Source: an uncultured Clostridia bacterium
Lineage (GTDB): Bacteria; Bacillota; Clostridia; TANB77; CAG-508
Reading direction: 5' to 3'
DNA length: 64,000 nucleotides
Assembly (NCBI GenBank): GCA_934129785.1
Contig: CAKOWW010000005.1
Span: forward strand, 33,493-97,492
Part shown: one piece after another, positions 1 through 8,730 of the stretch
Layout: each line of letters starts with the position of its first letter
How positions within the stretch are numbered: position 1 is the first letter of the stretch
The notes under the pieces: generated by a model
Told to the model about the DNA's origin: nothing
Seen by the model: only the letters and a program-made list of their open reading frames with translations
Database searches by the model: none
Position numbers and translations under genes: made by a program

Positions 1-2
1 AG

Positions 3-143
3 AATAAAGAAATAGTAATGCAAGAAAGTGAAATAGAAAAAGTGAAATGGTGTGACTTTGAAGAAGCATTGGAAACATTAACTTTTGATAATAGTAAAGA
101 AGTATTTAAGAAAGTTATTAATGACTTGAATTTAGGTATTTAA
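3..143 (+). CDS. 3' end of a Nudix-like hydrolase (partial)
   Basis: The reading frame is open from the window edge and stops at 143, leaving 47 codons without a start. The residues VKWCDFEEALETLTFDN followed by a short helix are typical of the end of Nudix hydrolases, where the last strand and helix follow a W-x-x-x-E-E-A-L pattern. The catalytic Nudix box would lie upstream, outside the window, so the substrate cannot be inferred. The next confident gene is about 350 bases downstream, so no operon partner is visible. The family assignment rests on this tail only. Confidence 0.45.
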   Translation, partial: NKEIVMQESEIEKVKWCDFEEALETLTFDNSKEVFKKVINDLNLGI

Positions 144-173
144 ATATATGAGATAATTATAGAAGCAAATAAT

Positions 174-356
174 ATGAAAATCAAAAAATCAGAGAAAACA
201 CTTATTGGAACTATTTTACCTAGAATAGCTTTATATAAGGCAAAGCAGGCTGAAATAGAAAAAATCTCCCTAAAACGTGAAAAAAGCAAAAAAACATCTC
301 CCGAAAACGTGAAAAGTATCGACGGAACATCTCCAAAAAACGTGGAAAAATCTTGA
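174..356 (+). CDS. doubtful small ORF made largely of short repeats
   Basis: This 60-codon ORF has no clear Shine-Dalgarno sequence and encodes a basic, Lys/Ser-rich peptide. Its second half is three imperfect repeats with the pattern S-P-x-N-V-K/E-K/S, produced by the 32-33 bp DNA repeats at 264-351. I recognise no family. It may be an open frame through a repeat array rather than a gene. Confidence 0.2.
   Translation: MKIKKSEKTLIGTILPRIALYKAKQAEIEKISLKREKSKKTSPENVKSIDGTSPKNVEKS
264..351 (+). repeat. three tandem imperfect 32-33 bp repeats
   Basis: Copies begin at about 264, 296 and 329. Each starts ATCTCC, followed by an A-rich stretch and ACGTG and then a short A-rich spacer. The periods are 32 and 33 bp. 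The copies are too few and too divergent for a CRISPR array, and the spacing regions are not unique spacers. Nothing else is visible before the gene at 499. Confidence 0.5.
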
Positions 357-498
357 TATTTTATAAAAAAAGGAATATAATAACAATAAGAATATACGAG
401 TTAAATGAAATTATATATAAATCAATAAAAAATAAAAATTAAAGAAAAAAGAAGATATCGAAAGATAATCTTAAAAAATTGAGATAGGGGGAATATTT

Positions 499-1800
499 AT
501 GAAAAGAAAGATTTATAAGGATTTACTTAATTGGAAAGAAAATTCTATAGATATACCATTAATGATTATTGGAGCAAGGCAAATAGGAAAAACGTATATA
601 ATACAGGAATTTTGCAAAAATGAATTTGAAAATTATATATATATTAATTTACTGGATAACCCACAAATAGTTGATTTATTTGAACAAACTATACCAACAG
701 AAGAAAAATTTACTAAAATGCAGTGGATCTTAAATAAAAATATAGATTTAGAAAATACAATAATATTTTTTGATGAAATTCAATTAAGTGAAAAGTTAAT
801 AAGCAATTTAAAATACTTTTGTGAATCAGATAAACCATTTAAAATTATATGTGCGGGAAGCTTGCTAGGTGTTAAAATAAATCGTTTTCACTCATCCTTT
901 CCTGTAGGAAAAGTAAAAATGGAGTATATGTATCCAATGGATTTTGAAGAATTTTTAATGGCAACATCTAGTCAGGGATTGATTGATGAAATTTACAAGT
1001 GCTATAACGAAGCAACTCCGATGACAAATGCATTGCATGAAAAATTATTAAATTTATATAGATTATACTTATGTGTAGGTGGAATGCCACAAGCAGTTCA
1101 AAATATAGTAGATGTAAATCAAAATATATTTGATTTTGATAAAACTATTGTTAAGAATATAATAGAGTCATACTTAAATGATATGAACCAATATATTTTT
1201 AATAATACAGAAAAATCAAGAATAGAAGCAATATACAAATCAATTCCAAGTCAACTAGGAAATGTAAGTAATAAATTCCAATACTCAAAAATTAATTCGA
1301 ATGCAAGAAGTAGAGATTATGAAACAGCACTACAATGGTTAATTTCAAGTACTATGATTTATAAATGCAATTTGCTAAAAGCAATTCAAATACCACCTAA
1401 AGCATATGCAGATGAAGAATATTTTAAATTGTATATAAGTGATGTTGGATTACTTACATCTTTATTAGAAATCCAGTACAATGATATTCTATTAGATAAT
1501 AAATTTTTATATAAAGGAAATATTGCAGAGAATTATGTAGCTGAACAACTAGTTAGAAATGGAGTTAGTTTATATTATTGGAAATCAAATAGTGATGCTG
1601 AAATAGATTTTATTTTGTATAATGAAGATGGTTTAATACCAATAGAAGTAAAAGCATCTGATAATATTACATCAAAAAGTTTAAATAGTTATATAAAAAA
1701 ATATAATCCAAAATATTCTATAAGAATTTCTAGTAAAAATTTTGGGTTTGAAAATAATATAAAATCAGTACCATTATATGCAGCGTTTTTAATAAAATAA
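499..1800 (+). CDS. AAA-type ATPase with C-terminal DUF4143 / PD-(D/E)XK-like domain
   Basis: This 433-residue protein has a Walker A GARQIGKT at residues 25-32 and a Walker B FFDEIQ near residue 95, followed by sensor-like CAGSLLG. The N-terminal half is a P-loop ATPase of the DUF4143-associated AAA group. Residues 370-395 (AEIDFIL, then PIEVKAS) have the D...E-x-K arrangement of PD-(D/E)XK folds. Proteins of this family are common single genes in gut Clostridia and Bacteroidetes, and their function is poorly defined. The start follows a GGGGG-rich Shine-Dalgarno sequence at 487-491. It stands alone, with the neighbouring genes over 100 bases away. Confidence 0.8.
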   Translation: MKRKIYKDLLNWKENSIDIPLMIIGARQIGKTYIIQEFCKNEFENYIYINLLDNPQIVDLFEQTIPTEEKFTKMQWILNKNIDLENTIIFFDEIQLSEKLISNLKYFCESDKPFKIICAGSLLGVKINRFHSSFPVGKVKMEYMYPMDFEEFLMATSSQGLIDEIYKCYNEATPMTNALHEKLLNLYRLYLCVGGMPQAVQNIVDVNQNIFDFDKTIVKNIIESYLNDMNQYIFNNTEKSRIEAIYKSIPSQLGNVSNKFQYSKINSNARSRDYETALQWLISSTMIYKCNLLKAIQIPPKAYADEEYFKLYISDVGLLTSLLEIQYNDILLDNKFLYKGNIAENYVAEQLVRNGVSLYYWKSNSDAEIDFILYNEDGLIPIEVKASDNITSKSLNSYIKKYNPKYSIRISSKNFGFENNIKSVPLYAAFLIK

Positions 1801-1922
1801 AAAAGTAGAAAAGTATATGATACATAAAATGAGTTTATGAGATAGAAAAAACATGCAAAAGTTTAATTTAATAGTTGTATTTAACAATAATAAGGCAAAT
1901 ACTAGAATGGAGAGATATTAAC

Positions 1923-2603
1923 GTGAAAATAAAAACAAGAAAAACAATAATTATTTTTATAATATTAAGTATAGTATTAATAGGAATAGGTTTTGCTGGA
2001 GGATTTTATACAAAAACATTAATGGATGAAGCACAACTAATAAAAGAAAAAGAAAAACAAACTAGTTTAGCAGCATTAATGTCAAAAAATGAAATAAATC
2101 AACTAAAAGAAAAAATTGAAAAAGATGAAGCAGATTATGGAGATGATTACCAAAAATTTAGTACATACAATCCATATATATACAAAAAAGAGCCAGACAG
2201 AATTTATTTCAAATCTTCAAAAATAGGGGCTTTTTATGTATTTGATAAAGAAGATGAAAACTACAAACATTTACTAGAAGTTATAGAAGATAGAATGTAT
2301 TACTCAGTAATAGATGATTACAATTTAAATTGTTTTACGCCGGACTCAATTAATACAATGATGACCTCAGAACAAAATTATGTCGTATTTGATTATAACA
2401 ATGAAAACGCTTCGGAATCTGACTCAGATTACAATAAAGACATAATCTTCAAATTTTCAGAAAATACTAGATTATATAGGTTAGTTACTTATTTGTCATA
2501 TTATAAGGAACCTATTCTGAAAAGCAACTTACCAAAAAAAGAATTTGCTGATAACACTAAAATGAGTGGATATGCTTATATGACACTTGTAGATGGTAAT
2601 TAG
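1923..2603 (+). CDS. unknown single-pass membrane protein with a coiled coil
   Basis: I place the start at GTG 1923 because GGAGAG lies about ten bases upstream, although the frame is open from 1875. From this start the protein has 226 residues. A hydrophobic segment (about residues 8-28, rich in I, L, V and G) is followed by a Lys/Glu-rich heptad-like stretch and an extracytoplasmic domain of about 150 residues. I do not recognise the domain. It ends 18 bases before the Mg2+ ATPase start, so the two are probably co-transcribed. A link to magnesium transport is possible from position alone. Confidence 0.6.
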   Translation: MKIKTRKTIIIFIILSIVLIGIGFAGGFYTKTLMDEAQLIKEKEKQTSLAALMSKNEINQLKEKIEKDEADYGDDYQKFSTYNPYIYKKEPDRIYFKSSKIGAFYVFDKEDENYKHLLEVIEDRMYYSVIDDYNLNCFTPDSINTMMTSEQNYVVFDYNNENASESDSDYNKDIIFKFSENTRLYRLVTYLSYYKEPILKSNLPKKEFADNTKMSGYAYMTLVDGN

Positions 2604-2621
2604 AAAGGAGATAAGTAGAAA

Positions 2622-5258
2622 TTGATTAGATTATTTTTTATAAAAAATAAATTAAAAAATAAAAAACTAATAAACAGTAATGACGAAAAAATATTAGAAA
2701 AATATAAAGCAATTGCGCAAAAAGAAAAACAAGAAATAGTAAAAGAATTTAAAACAAATATTGAAAAAGGATTAGCAAATAAAGAAGCAGAACAAAAACT
2801 AGAAGAGGACGGAGAAAATATAGTTGTAAAAGATGATAAACACTCATGGTTTTACTTTTTTATAAATTCATTTAAAGATAAATTTATTTTGATTTTAGTT
2901 GTTTTAGCAATAATAAATAAATTTGTTGGAGATGACACATTAGGTACAGTTATTATTTTAGCAATTGGATTTGTAAGCGCCATGATAAAATTTGCACAAA
3001 ATTATTCAACATATAAATTTAATAGAAAACTAAAAAGTGAAATGTTCTCAACAGCCACAGTTGTAAGAAATGGAAAAGAACAAACAATAAGAACGGAAAA
3101 AGTTGTAAAAGGAGATATCATACATTTAAATGCAGGTTCAATTATCCCAGCAGATGTAATGATTTTAGAAAACAAAGATTTATTTTTAAATCAATCTGTT
3201 TTTACTGGAGAAAGTGCACCAATTGAAAAAACAGATAAATTTAATAATTCAAATGAAATATTTTCGCTTTCAAATATTTGCTTAATGGGAACAAGTGTAA
3301 TAAGTGGAAATGCAACAGCCATAGTAATTAATACAGGTTTCTCTACATATTTAGGAAGCATGGGAAAACAAATTGACAATAAAAAAGAAACAACAAATTT
3401 TGAAAAAGGTATGAATGGAATTACAAAATTATTAATAAAATACATGGTTGTAGTTTCAATAGCAGTATTTATTATTTATGCATTTATAAGAAAAGATGTG
3501 CTAGAAGCAGTGCTATTTGCATTATCAGTAGCTGTTGGAATTACTCCAACAATGTTACCTATGATAGTAAATGTCAATTTGACTAAGGGAACAAAAACAC
3601 TTGCTAAGAAAAAAACATTAGTAAAAAATATGCAAGCAATTCAAAACCTAGGAGCAATAGATGTTTTATGTACCGATAAAACAGGAACATTGACTTTAGA
3701 TAAAATAGTATTGCAAAAATATATAAATGTTGAAGGAAAAGAAGATTTATCTATATTAGAATATGCATTTTTAAACAGCTATTATAGTACCGGAATGAAA
3801 AATTTAGTAGATAAAGCAGTAATAGCATATGGAATTGAGCATAAGATAAAAGAACAAGTTATTGATTATGAAAAAATTGATGAGATACCATTTGATTATA
3901 TTAGAAAAAAAGTAAGTGTTGTAGTAAAACATGACAACCACTACAGAATAATTACCAAAGGGGCACTTGAAGAAGTATTAAAAAGCTGTAATCAAGTAAA
4001 GATAAATGGCGAACATAAAGAATTAACTCAAGAAATGATAAAAAATATAAATGAAAATGCCGAAAATCTTTCAAGACAAGGAATGCAAGTAATTGCATTA
4101 GCATCAAAAAGAGAATATAGAGGTAAAGACATATTTAATGGTGACGATGAAAAGGAAATGACATTTATAGGATTTGTAGCATTTTTAGATCCACCTAAAA
4201 AAGAAGTAAAAAGTACAATAAAAAAACTAAAAAAATATGGAATAACAACAAAAATCTTAACAGGGGACAACCAATATGCTACTGAAAATATTTGCAACTT
4301 AGTAGGAATAGAAAATTCGAAAATATTATTAGGTACAGACATTGATAAAATGACAGATGATGAACTTGCTAAAAATGTTGAAAAAGTAAATGTATTTGCT
4401 AGAATGAATCCTTTACAAAAGGAAAGAATAATAAAAACACTTAGAAAAAATGGACATGTAGTAGGATATATGGGAGATGGAGTAAATGATGCACCATCAT
4501 TACATAATGCTGATGTTGGAATATGTGTAAACACGGCTACAGATATTGCTAAAGAAGCAAGTGACATTATATTGTTAGAAAAAAGTTTATCAGTAATATT
4601 TAATGGAGTACTAGAAGGAAGAAAAGTATATGGAAATATTATAAAATATATGAAAATGGCTTTAAGTTCTGACTTTGGAGATGTATTTAGTATATTTATT
4701 GCAAGTATTTTCTTACCATTTTTACCATTATTGCCAATTCAAATGTTAATTCAAGACTTTTTATATGACTTTTCTCAAATAGGAATACCATATGATAATG
4801 TAGACGAAGAATTTTTGTTAAGACCAAGAAAATGGGATACTAAAGGATTAGGAACATTTATGAATGTAATGGGACCAGTAAGTTCAATAATAGATGTTTT
4901 AGCCTTTTTAGCATTTTGGTTTATATTAGGCTATAATGGAAATGTAAGTGAAAGTTATTTCCAAACAGCATGGTTTGTAGAATGTTTAATAAGTGAAACA
5001 TTAATAATTCATTTTGTTCGTACTGCAAAAGTACCTTTTGTACAATCAAAGGCAAATCCTATATTAACTGGTCTAACAATGGTAACAATAATAGGAACGA
5101 TACTTGCACCAATATTATTGCACAATATTGAGTCATTCCATTTTGAAATAATGCCACCAGTATATTACTTAATAGTAGCTGGATTAGCTATTTTATATGT
5201 GATTTTAGTTCAGATTGTAAAGAAAATATACATTAAAAAAGTTGGAAATTGGTTATAA
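2622..5258 (+). CDS. mgtA: Mg2+-importing P-type ATPase (P3B, MgtA/MgtB-like)
   Basis: This 878-residue P-type ATPase starts at TTG 2622 behind AAAGGAG. It shows the actuator motif TGES near residue 195, the phosphorylated Asp in DKTGT at residue 352, and the hinge motif GDGVNDAP near residue 618. The C-terminal membrane part contains the run SSDFGDVFSIF with LLPIQMLIQDFLYD and FVRTAK, which distinguishes the MgtA/MgtB magnesium importers from Ca2+ and heavy-metal pumps. Its length fits the family (about 900). It would import Mg2+ across the plasma membrane. I see no M-box-like leader in the 120 bases before the preceding gene, so its regulation is unclear. A terminator follows. Confidence 0.88.
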   Translation: MIRLFFIKNKLKNKKLINSNDEKILEKYKAIAQKEKQEIVKEFKTNIEKGLANKEAEQKLEEDGENIVVKDDKHSWFYFFINSFKDKFILILVVLAIINKFVGDDTLGTVIILAIGFVSAMIKFAQNYSTYKFNRKLKSEMFSTATVVRNGKEQTIRTEKVVKGDIIHLNAGSIIPADVMILENKDLFLNQSVFTGESAPIEKTDKFNNSNEIFSLSNICLMGTSVISGNATAIVINTGFSTYLGSMGKQIDNKKETTNFEKGMNGITKLLIKYMVVVSIAVFIIYAFIRKDVLEAVLFALSVAVGITPTMLPMIVNVNLTKGTKTLAKKKTLVKNMQAIQNLGAIDVLCTDKTGTLTLDKIVLQKYINVEGKEDLSILEYAFLNSYYSTGMKNLVDKAVIAYGIEHKIKEQVIDYEKIDEIPFDYIRKKVSVVVKHDNHYRIITKGALEEVLKSCNQVKINGEHKELTQEMIKNINENAENLSRQGMQVIALASKREYRGKDIFNGDDEKEMTFIGFVAFLDPPKKEVKSTIKKLKKYGITTKILTGDNQYATENICNLVGIENSKILLGTDIDKMTDDELAKNVEKVNVFARMNPLQKERIIKTLRKNGHVVGYMGDGVNDAPSLHNADVGICVNTATDIAKEASDIILLEKSLSVIFNGVLEGRKVYGNIIKYMKMALSSDFGDVFSIFIASIFLPFLPLLPIQMLIQDFLYDFSQIGIPYDNVDEEFLLRPRKWDTKGLGTFMNVMGPVSSIIDVLAFLAFWFILGYNGNVSESYFQTAWFVECLISETLIIHFVRTAKVPFVQSKANPILTGLTMVTIIGTILAPILLHNIESFHFEIMPPVYYLIVAGLAILYVILVQIVKKIYIKKVGNWL

Positions 5259-5266
5259 AAAAATTA

Positions 5267-5302
5267 TAGTGTTACATAATAAAAAATGTGACACTATTTT
5301 TT
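5267..5302 (+). terminator. rho-independent terminator after mgtA
   Basis: An 11-base stem (5267-5277 with 5286-5296, one mismatch) is followed by six T. It sits just after the mgtA stop and isolates it from the copper operon. Confidence 0.8.
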
Positions 5303-5352
5303 GACATTTGAAAGTGGCTATTTTTAGGCAAAAAAATGACCATACCCCTCTA

Positions 5353-5382
5353 TTTACAAAATACCCAATAGGGGTATATAAT
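5353..5382 (+). promoter_or_regulatory. copper operon promoter with CsoR-like operator
   Basis: A -35 TTTACA (5353-5358) and a -10 TATAAT (5377-5382) are separated by 18 bp. The spacer holds the palindrome ATACCCAATAGGGGTAT (5361-5377). A further half-site, ATACCCC, lies at 5342-5348. A C-tract/G-tract palindrome of this type between -35 and -10 is the usual binding site of the copper-sensing repressor CsoR, and the genes downstream handle copper. No csoR gene lies in the window. Confidence 0.75.
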
Positions 5383-5401
5383 AATATCTGGAGGTGGAAA
5401 A

Positions 5402-5611
5402 ATGAAAGAACTAGAAATAAAAATAAATGGAATGGTTTGCGGAGGGTGTGAAAACAGAGTAAAAAATGCATTATCAACAATTGAAGGTATAGAAAGTGTG
5501 GAAGCAAACCATAATACTGGAATAGTAACAATAAAAGCAGAAAAAGATTTAGATGTTGTTCAAATTAAAGAAAGAATAGTAGACCTTGGGTTTGAAATTG
5601 TAGAGGAATAA
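5402..5611 (+). CDS. copZ: copper chaperone CopZ (HMA domain)
   Basis: This 69-residue protein is a single heavy-metal-associated ferredoxin-like fold with the Cu(I)-binding motif GMVCGGC at residues 10-16. It would carry Cu(I) in the cytoplasm and hand it to the CopA pump. The start lies behind GGAGGTGG. It is separated from copA by four bases, so the two are translated from one transcript. Induction by copper is inferred from the operator upstream. Confidence 0.9.
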   Translation: MKELEIKINGMVCGGCENRVKNALSTIEGIESVEANHNTGIVTIKAEKDLDVVQIKERIVDLGFEIVEE

Positions 5612-5615
5612 TAAT

Positions 5616-7814
5616 ATGAAAAGTATAATATTAGCGATTGATGGAATGACTTGTAGTGCATGCTCAAACGGATTAGAAAAATATTTAAATAAACAAAATG
5701 GAATTTATGAAGCAAATGTAAACCTTGTAATGGCAAATGCTACAATAACATATGATGAGCAGATTCTAAATCAAGAAAAAATAGAGAAGTATGTAAAACA
5801 AGCAGGATTTAAAAGTTTAGGATTATTTAAAAAATTTGATATAGAAAAAAATAATAAAAAAGAAAAAAGAAAATTTATTATTTTCACAATATTAGCAATA
5901 ATTATTATGTATATATCTATGGGACACATGATTGGACTATCAACTATAAAGTTTTTGAATGTAGAATATAACCCTATAAATTATGCAGTTAGCTTGTTAG
6001 TTTTAACAATAGCCTTTTTCGGATATGGATATGATATTTTGAAAAATGGATACAAAAATTTGATTCACAAAATACCAAATATGGATACACTTGTTGCAAT
6101 AGGCGTTATAAGCAGTTTTATATATAGCTTATATGGAATGTATATGATAATAAAAGGTCATATGCATTATACAATGAGTTTATATTTTGAATCTACAGCA
6201 ATAGTTATTTACTTTGTTAAACTTGGAAGATATATTGATGGAATAAGCAAAGATAAAACAAAGGATGCGATAAGAAAATTAGTTGAAATCACTCCAAATA
6301 AAGCGGTAATTGAAGTTAATGGAAAACAAAAAGAAGTAACTCTTGATGAAATAAAAAAGGGAGATATTGTAATTTCAAAAGCAGGAGACAAAATTGCAGT
6401 AGATGGTGAAATAATAGAAGGAAAAACTCATCTAGATGAATCTTTTATTACAGGAGAAAGTAAACCTGCAACTAAAAATGTTGGAGATAAAGTAATTGCA
6501 GGAAGTCTAAATTATGATGGGTTCATAAAATACAAAGCTGAAAAAATTGGAAAAGAATCAACAGTATCAGAAATAGTAAAATTGGTTGTTGAAGCAAGTA
6601 ACACAAAAGCCCCAATAGCTAAAATTGCTGATAAAATTTCTGGGTATTTTGTTCCAGTAGTAATTATAATAGCTATATTAAGCTTTGTTGCATATTTAAT
6701 TTTAGGATATGATTTTGGAACAGCATTAAGTACATTTGTTACAGTATTAGTAGTTGCATGCCCATGTAGTTTGGGATTGGCTACACCACTTGCAATAGTT
6801 ATAAGTGAAGGAATATGTGCAAACAATGGAATATTGGTAAAGAAAAGTGAAATATTAGAAAATGTTTCAAAAATCAACACTATAGTATTTGATAAAACAG
6901 GAACATTAACATATGGAAAACTTAGAATTTCTCAAATATACAATTATAGTAATTTATCAGAAAAAGAATTAATTAAAATTGCAGGAAGTATTGAAGAAAC
7001 ATCAACACATCCAATAGGAACAGCATTTGTAGAGTATATGCAAGAAAATAAAATTGCAAAATTAGAAGCAAAAAACATTGAAAATATTGCAGGATATGGA
7101 TTGACTGGAGAAATTGATAATAAAAAAATAATATTAGGAAATAGAAAAATAATAGAAAAATTTTCTATTGAAAATAAATATTTAGAAGATGAAAAAGTTT
7201 TAGCTAATAATGGTAACAGTATTATTTATGTTGCAAATGAAAAAGAAATTCTAGCATTAATAGGAGTAAATGATATTGTAAGAAAAAATGCAAAAAATGT
7301 TATAGAAAATTTTAAAAAATGCAATATTAAAACTATAATGTTAACAGGTGATAACAAAGAGACAGCAGAAAAAATAGGCAAAGAACTAGGAATAGATAAA
7401 GTAATTTCAAATGTTCTACCATCTCAAAAATCAGAAACGATAAAGCAACTGAAAGAAGATGGAAATAAAGTTATGATGTGTGGTGATGGAATTAATGATA
7501 GTCCAGCACTAACAAATGCTGACATTGGTATCAGTGTGAAAAGTGGAACTGACATTGCAATGGACTCAAGTGATGTTATTTTAACTAAAAATGATTTAGA
7601 TTCAATATTAAAACTAATCAAAATTAGTGAGAAAACAATTAAAAACATAAAGCAAAACTTGTTTTGGGCATTTTTCTATAATTGTTTGATGATACCTGTC
7701 GCTATTGGAATGTTAAAGCCAATTGGAATTTCAATAAATCCAATGATTGCCAGCTTGGCAATGGTGTTTAGTAGTTTTACAGTGATTTTAAATGCTTTGA
7801 GATTAAAAAAATGA
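5616..7814 (+). CDS. copA: Cu(I)-exporting P1B-type ATPase CopA
   Basis: This 732-residue protein has one N-terminal HMA domain with GMTCSAC (residues 10-16), eight predicted membrane spans, the actuator TGES and the intramembrane metal-binding CPC at residues 382-384 (ACPCSLG). It also has the catalytic DKTGT near residue 426, the nucleotide-binding HP pair (THPIG) and GDGINDSPAL. These define a P1B copper pump that exports Cu(I) using ATP. One HMA domain is normal for Firmicutes, some of which have two. It follows copZ directly and is presumably released by the same CsoR-type control. Confidence 0.92.
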   Translation: MKSIILAIDGMTCSACSNGLEKYLNKQNGIYEANVNLVMANATITYDEQILNQEKIEKYVKQAGFKSLGLFKKFDIEKNNKKEKRKFIIFTILAIIIMYISMGHMIGLSTIKFLNVEYNPINYAVSLLVLTIAFFGYGYDILKNGYKNLIHKIPNMDTLVAIGVISSFIYSLYGMYMIIKGHMHYTMSLYFESTAIVIYFVKLGRYIDGISKDKTKDAIRKLVEITPNKAVIEVNGKQKEVTLDEIKKGDIVISKAGDKIAVDGEIIEGKTHLDESFITGESKPATKNVGDKVIAGSLNYDGFIKYKAEKIGKESTVSEIVKLVVEASNTKAPIAKIADKISGYFVPVVIIIAILSFVAYLILGYDFGTALSTFVTVLVVACPCSLGLATPLAIVISEGICANNGILVKKSEILENVSKINTIVFDKTGTLTYGKLRISQIYNYSNLSEKELIKIAGSIEETSTHPIGTAFVEYMQENKIAKLEAKNIENIAGYGLTGEIDNKKIILGNRKIIEKFSIENKYLEDEKVLANNGNSIIYVANEKEILALIGVNDIVRKNAKNVIENFKKCNIKTIMLTGDNKETAEKIGKELGIDKVISNVLPSQKSETIKQLKEDGNKVMMCGDGINDSPALTNADIGISVKSGTDIAMDSSDVILTKNDLDSILKLIKISEKTIKNIKQNLFWAFFYNCLMIPVAIGMLKPIGISINPMIASLAMVFSSFTVILNALRLKK

Positions 7815-7974
7815 AGAGATAATTATTAGTTCACAAAAATTCAAGCTAAACTAATTTATTTTAAATAAATACTACACAAATAAGAAATAATGTGATACAA
7901 TAAAAAGCGAAATTTAAAGATAAAGGATAAAATCCTTAAAATAATACAGTAAAATTAAAGAGGAGGAATTAGAG

Positions 7975-8694
7975 ATGTCAGGACACAGTAAATGGCACAA
8001 CATACAAGCAAAGAAAGGAAAAGCAGATGCAGCAAGAGGAAAAATATTTACAAAATTAGGTAGAGAATTGCTAATAGCAGTAAAAGAAGGTGGACCAGAT
8101 CCAGCAGGAAACTCTAAATTAAAAAATGTTATAGCAAAATGTAAAGCAGCAAACATGCCAAATGACACAATAAACAATGCAATTAAAAAAGCTTCAAGTA
8201 GTAACGAAAACTATGAAGAAATAACATATGAAGGATATGGACCAAACGGAGTAGCTGTAATAGTAGAAGCATCAACAGATAATAAAAACAGAACAGCAGC
8301 AGATGTAAGACATGTATTTGATAAAGCTGGTGGAAATCTAGGTACAACAGGTTGTGTATCATACATGTTTAACAAAAAAGGTGTAATTGTAATAGAAAAA
8401 GAAACAGCAAACATGGATGAAGAAGAACTAATGATGTTAGCATTAGAAAGTGGAGCAGAAGATTTCGAATCATCTGAAGAAGTATATGAAATAACAACAG
8501 ACCCAGCTGATTTTTCTACAGTTAGCGAAAAATTAGAAGAAGCAGGATTAAGCTTCTTAGAGGCAGAAGTACAAATGGTACCAACAACAACAGTAAAATT
8601 AGATGAAAAAGGCGTAGAAAGAATGGAAAGATTAATAGAACGCTTAGAAGACTTAGATGATGTAGCAAATATATATCACAACTGGGAAGAATAA
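7975..8694 (+). CDS. yebC: YebC/PmpR-family protein
   Basis: This 239-residue protein opens with the diagnostic MSGHSKWHNIQAKKGKADA and has the three-domain YebC length. YebC-type proteins are described as transcriptional regulators, and some members relieve ribosome stalling at proline stretches, so the role may be translational. The start follows GAGGAGG. It is preceded by about 160 bases without a gene that contain only a weak -10-like sequence, and followed 36 bases later by an unrelated membrane protein. Confidence 0.93.
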   Translation: MSGHSKWHNIQAKKGKADAARGKIFTKLGRELLIAVKEGGPDPAGNSKLKNVIAKCKAANMPNDTINNAIKKASSSNENYEEITYEGYGPNGVAVIVEASTDNKNRTAADVRHVFDKAGGNLGTTGCVSYMFNKKGVIVIEKETANMDEEELMMLALESGAEDFESSEEVYEITTDPADFSTVSEKLEEAGLSFLEAEVQMVPTTTVKLDEKGVERMERLIERLEDLDDVANIYHNWEE

Positions 8695-8730
8695 TTTTAT
8701 TTGTGCCTTGGAAAGGGAATGGGATTAGTT

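Noticed and set aside
264..351. CRISPR array
   Set aside because: Only three diverged repeats, no distinct spacers and no cas genes in the window.
2500..2640. Mg2+ riboswitch before mgtA
   Set aside because: The mgtA start is 18 bases after the previous gene and no conserved M-box-like helices are visible in the longer gap at 1801-1922.
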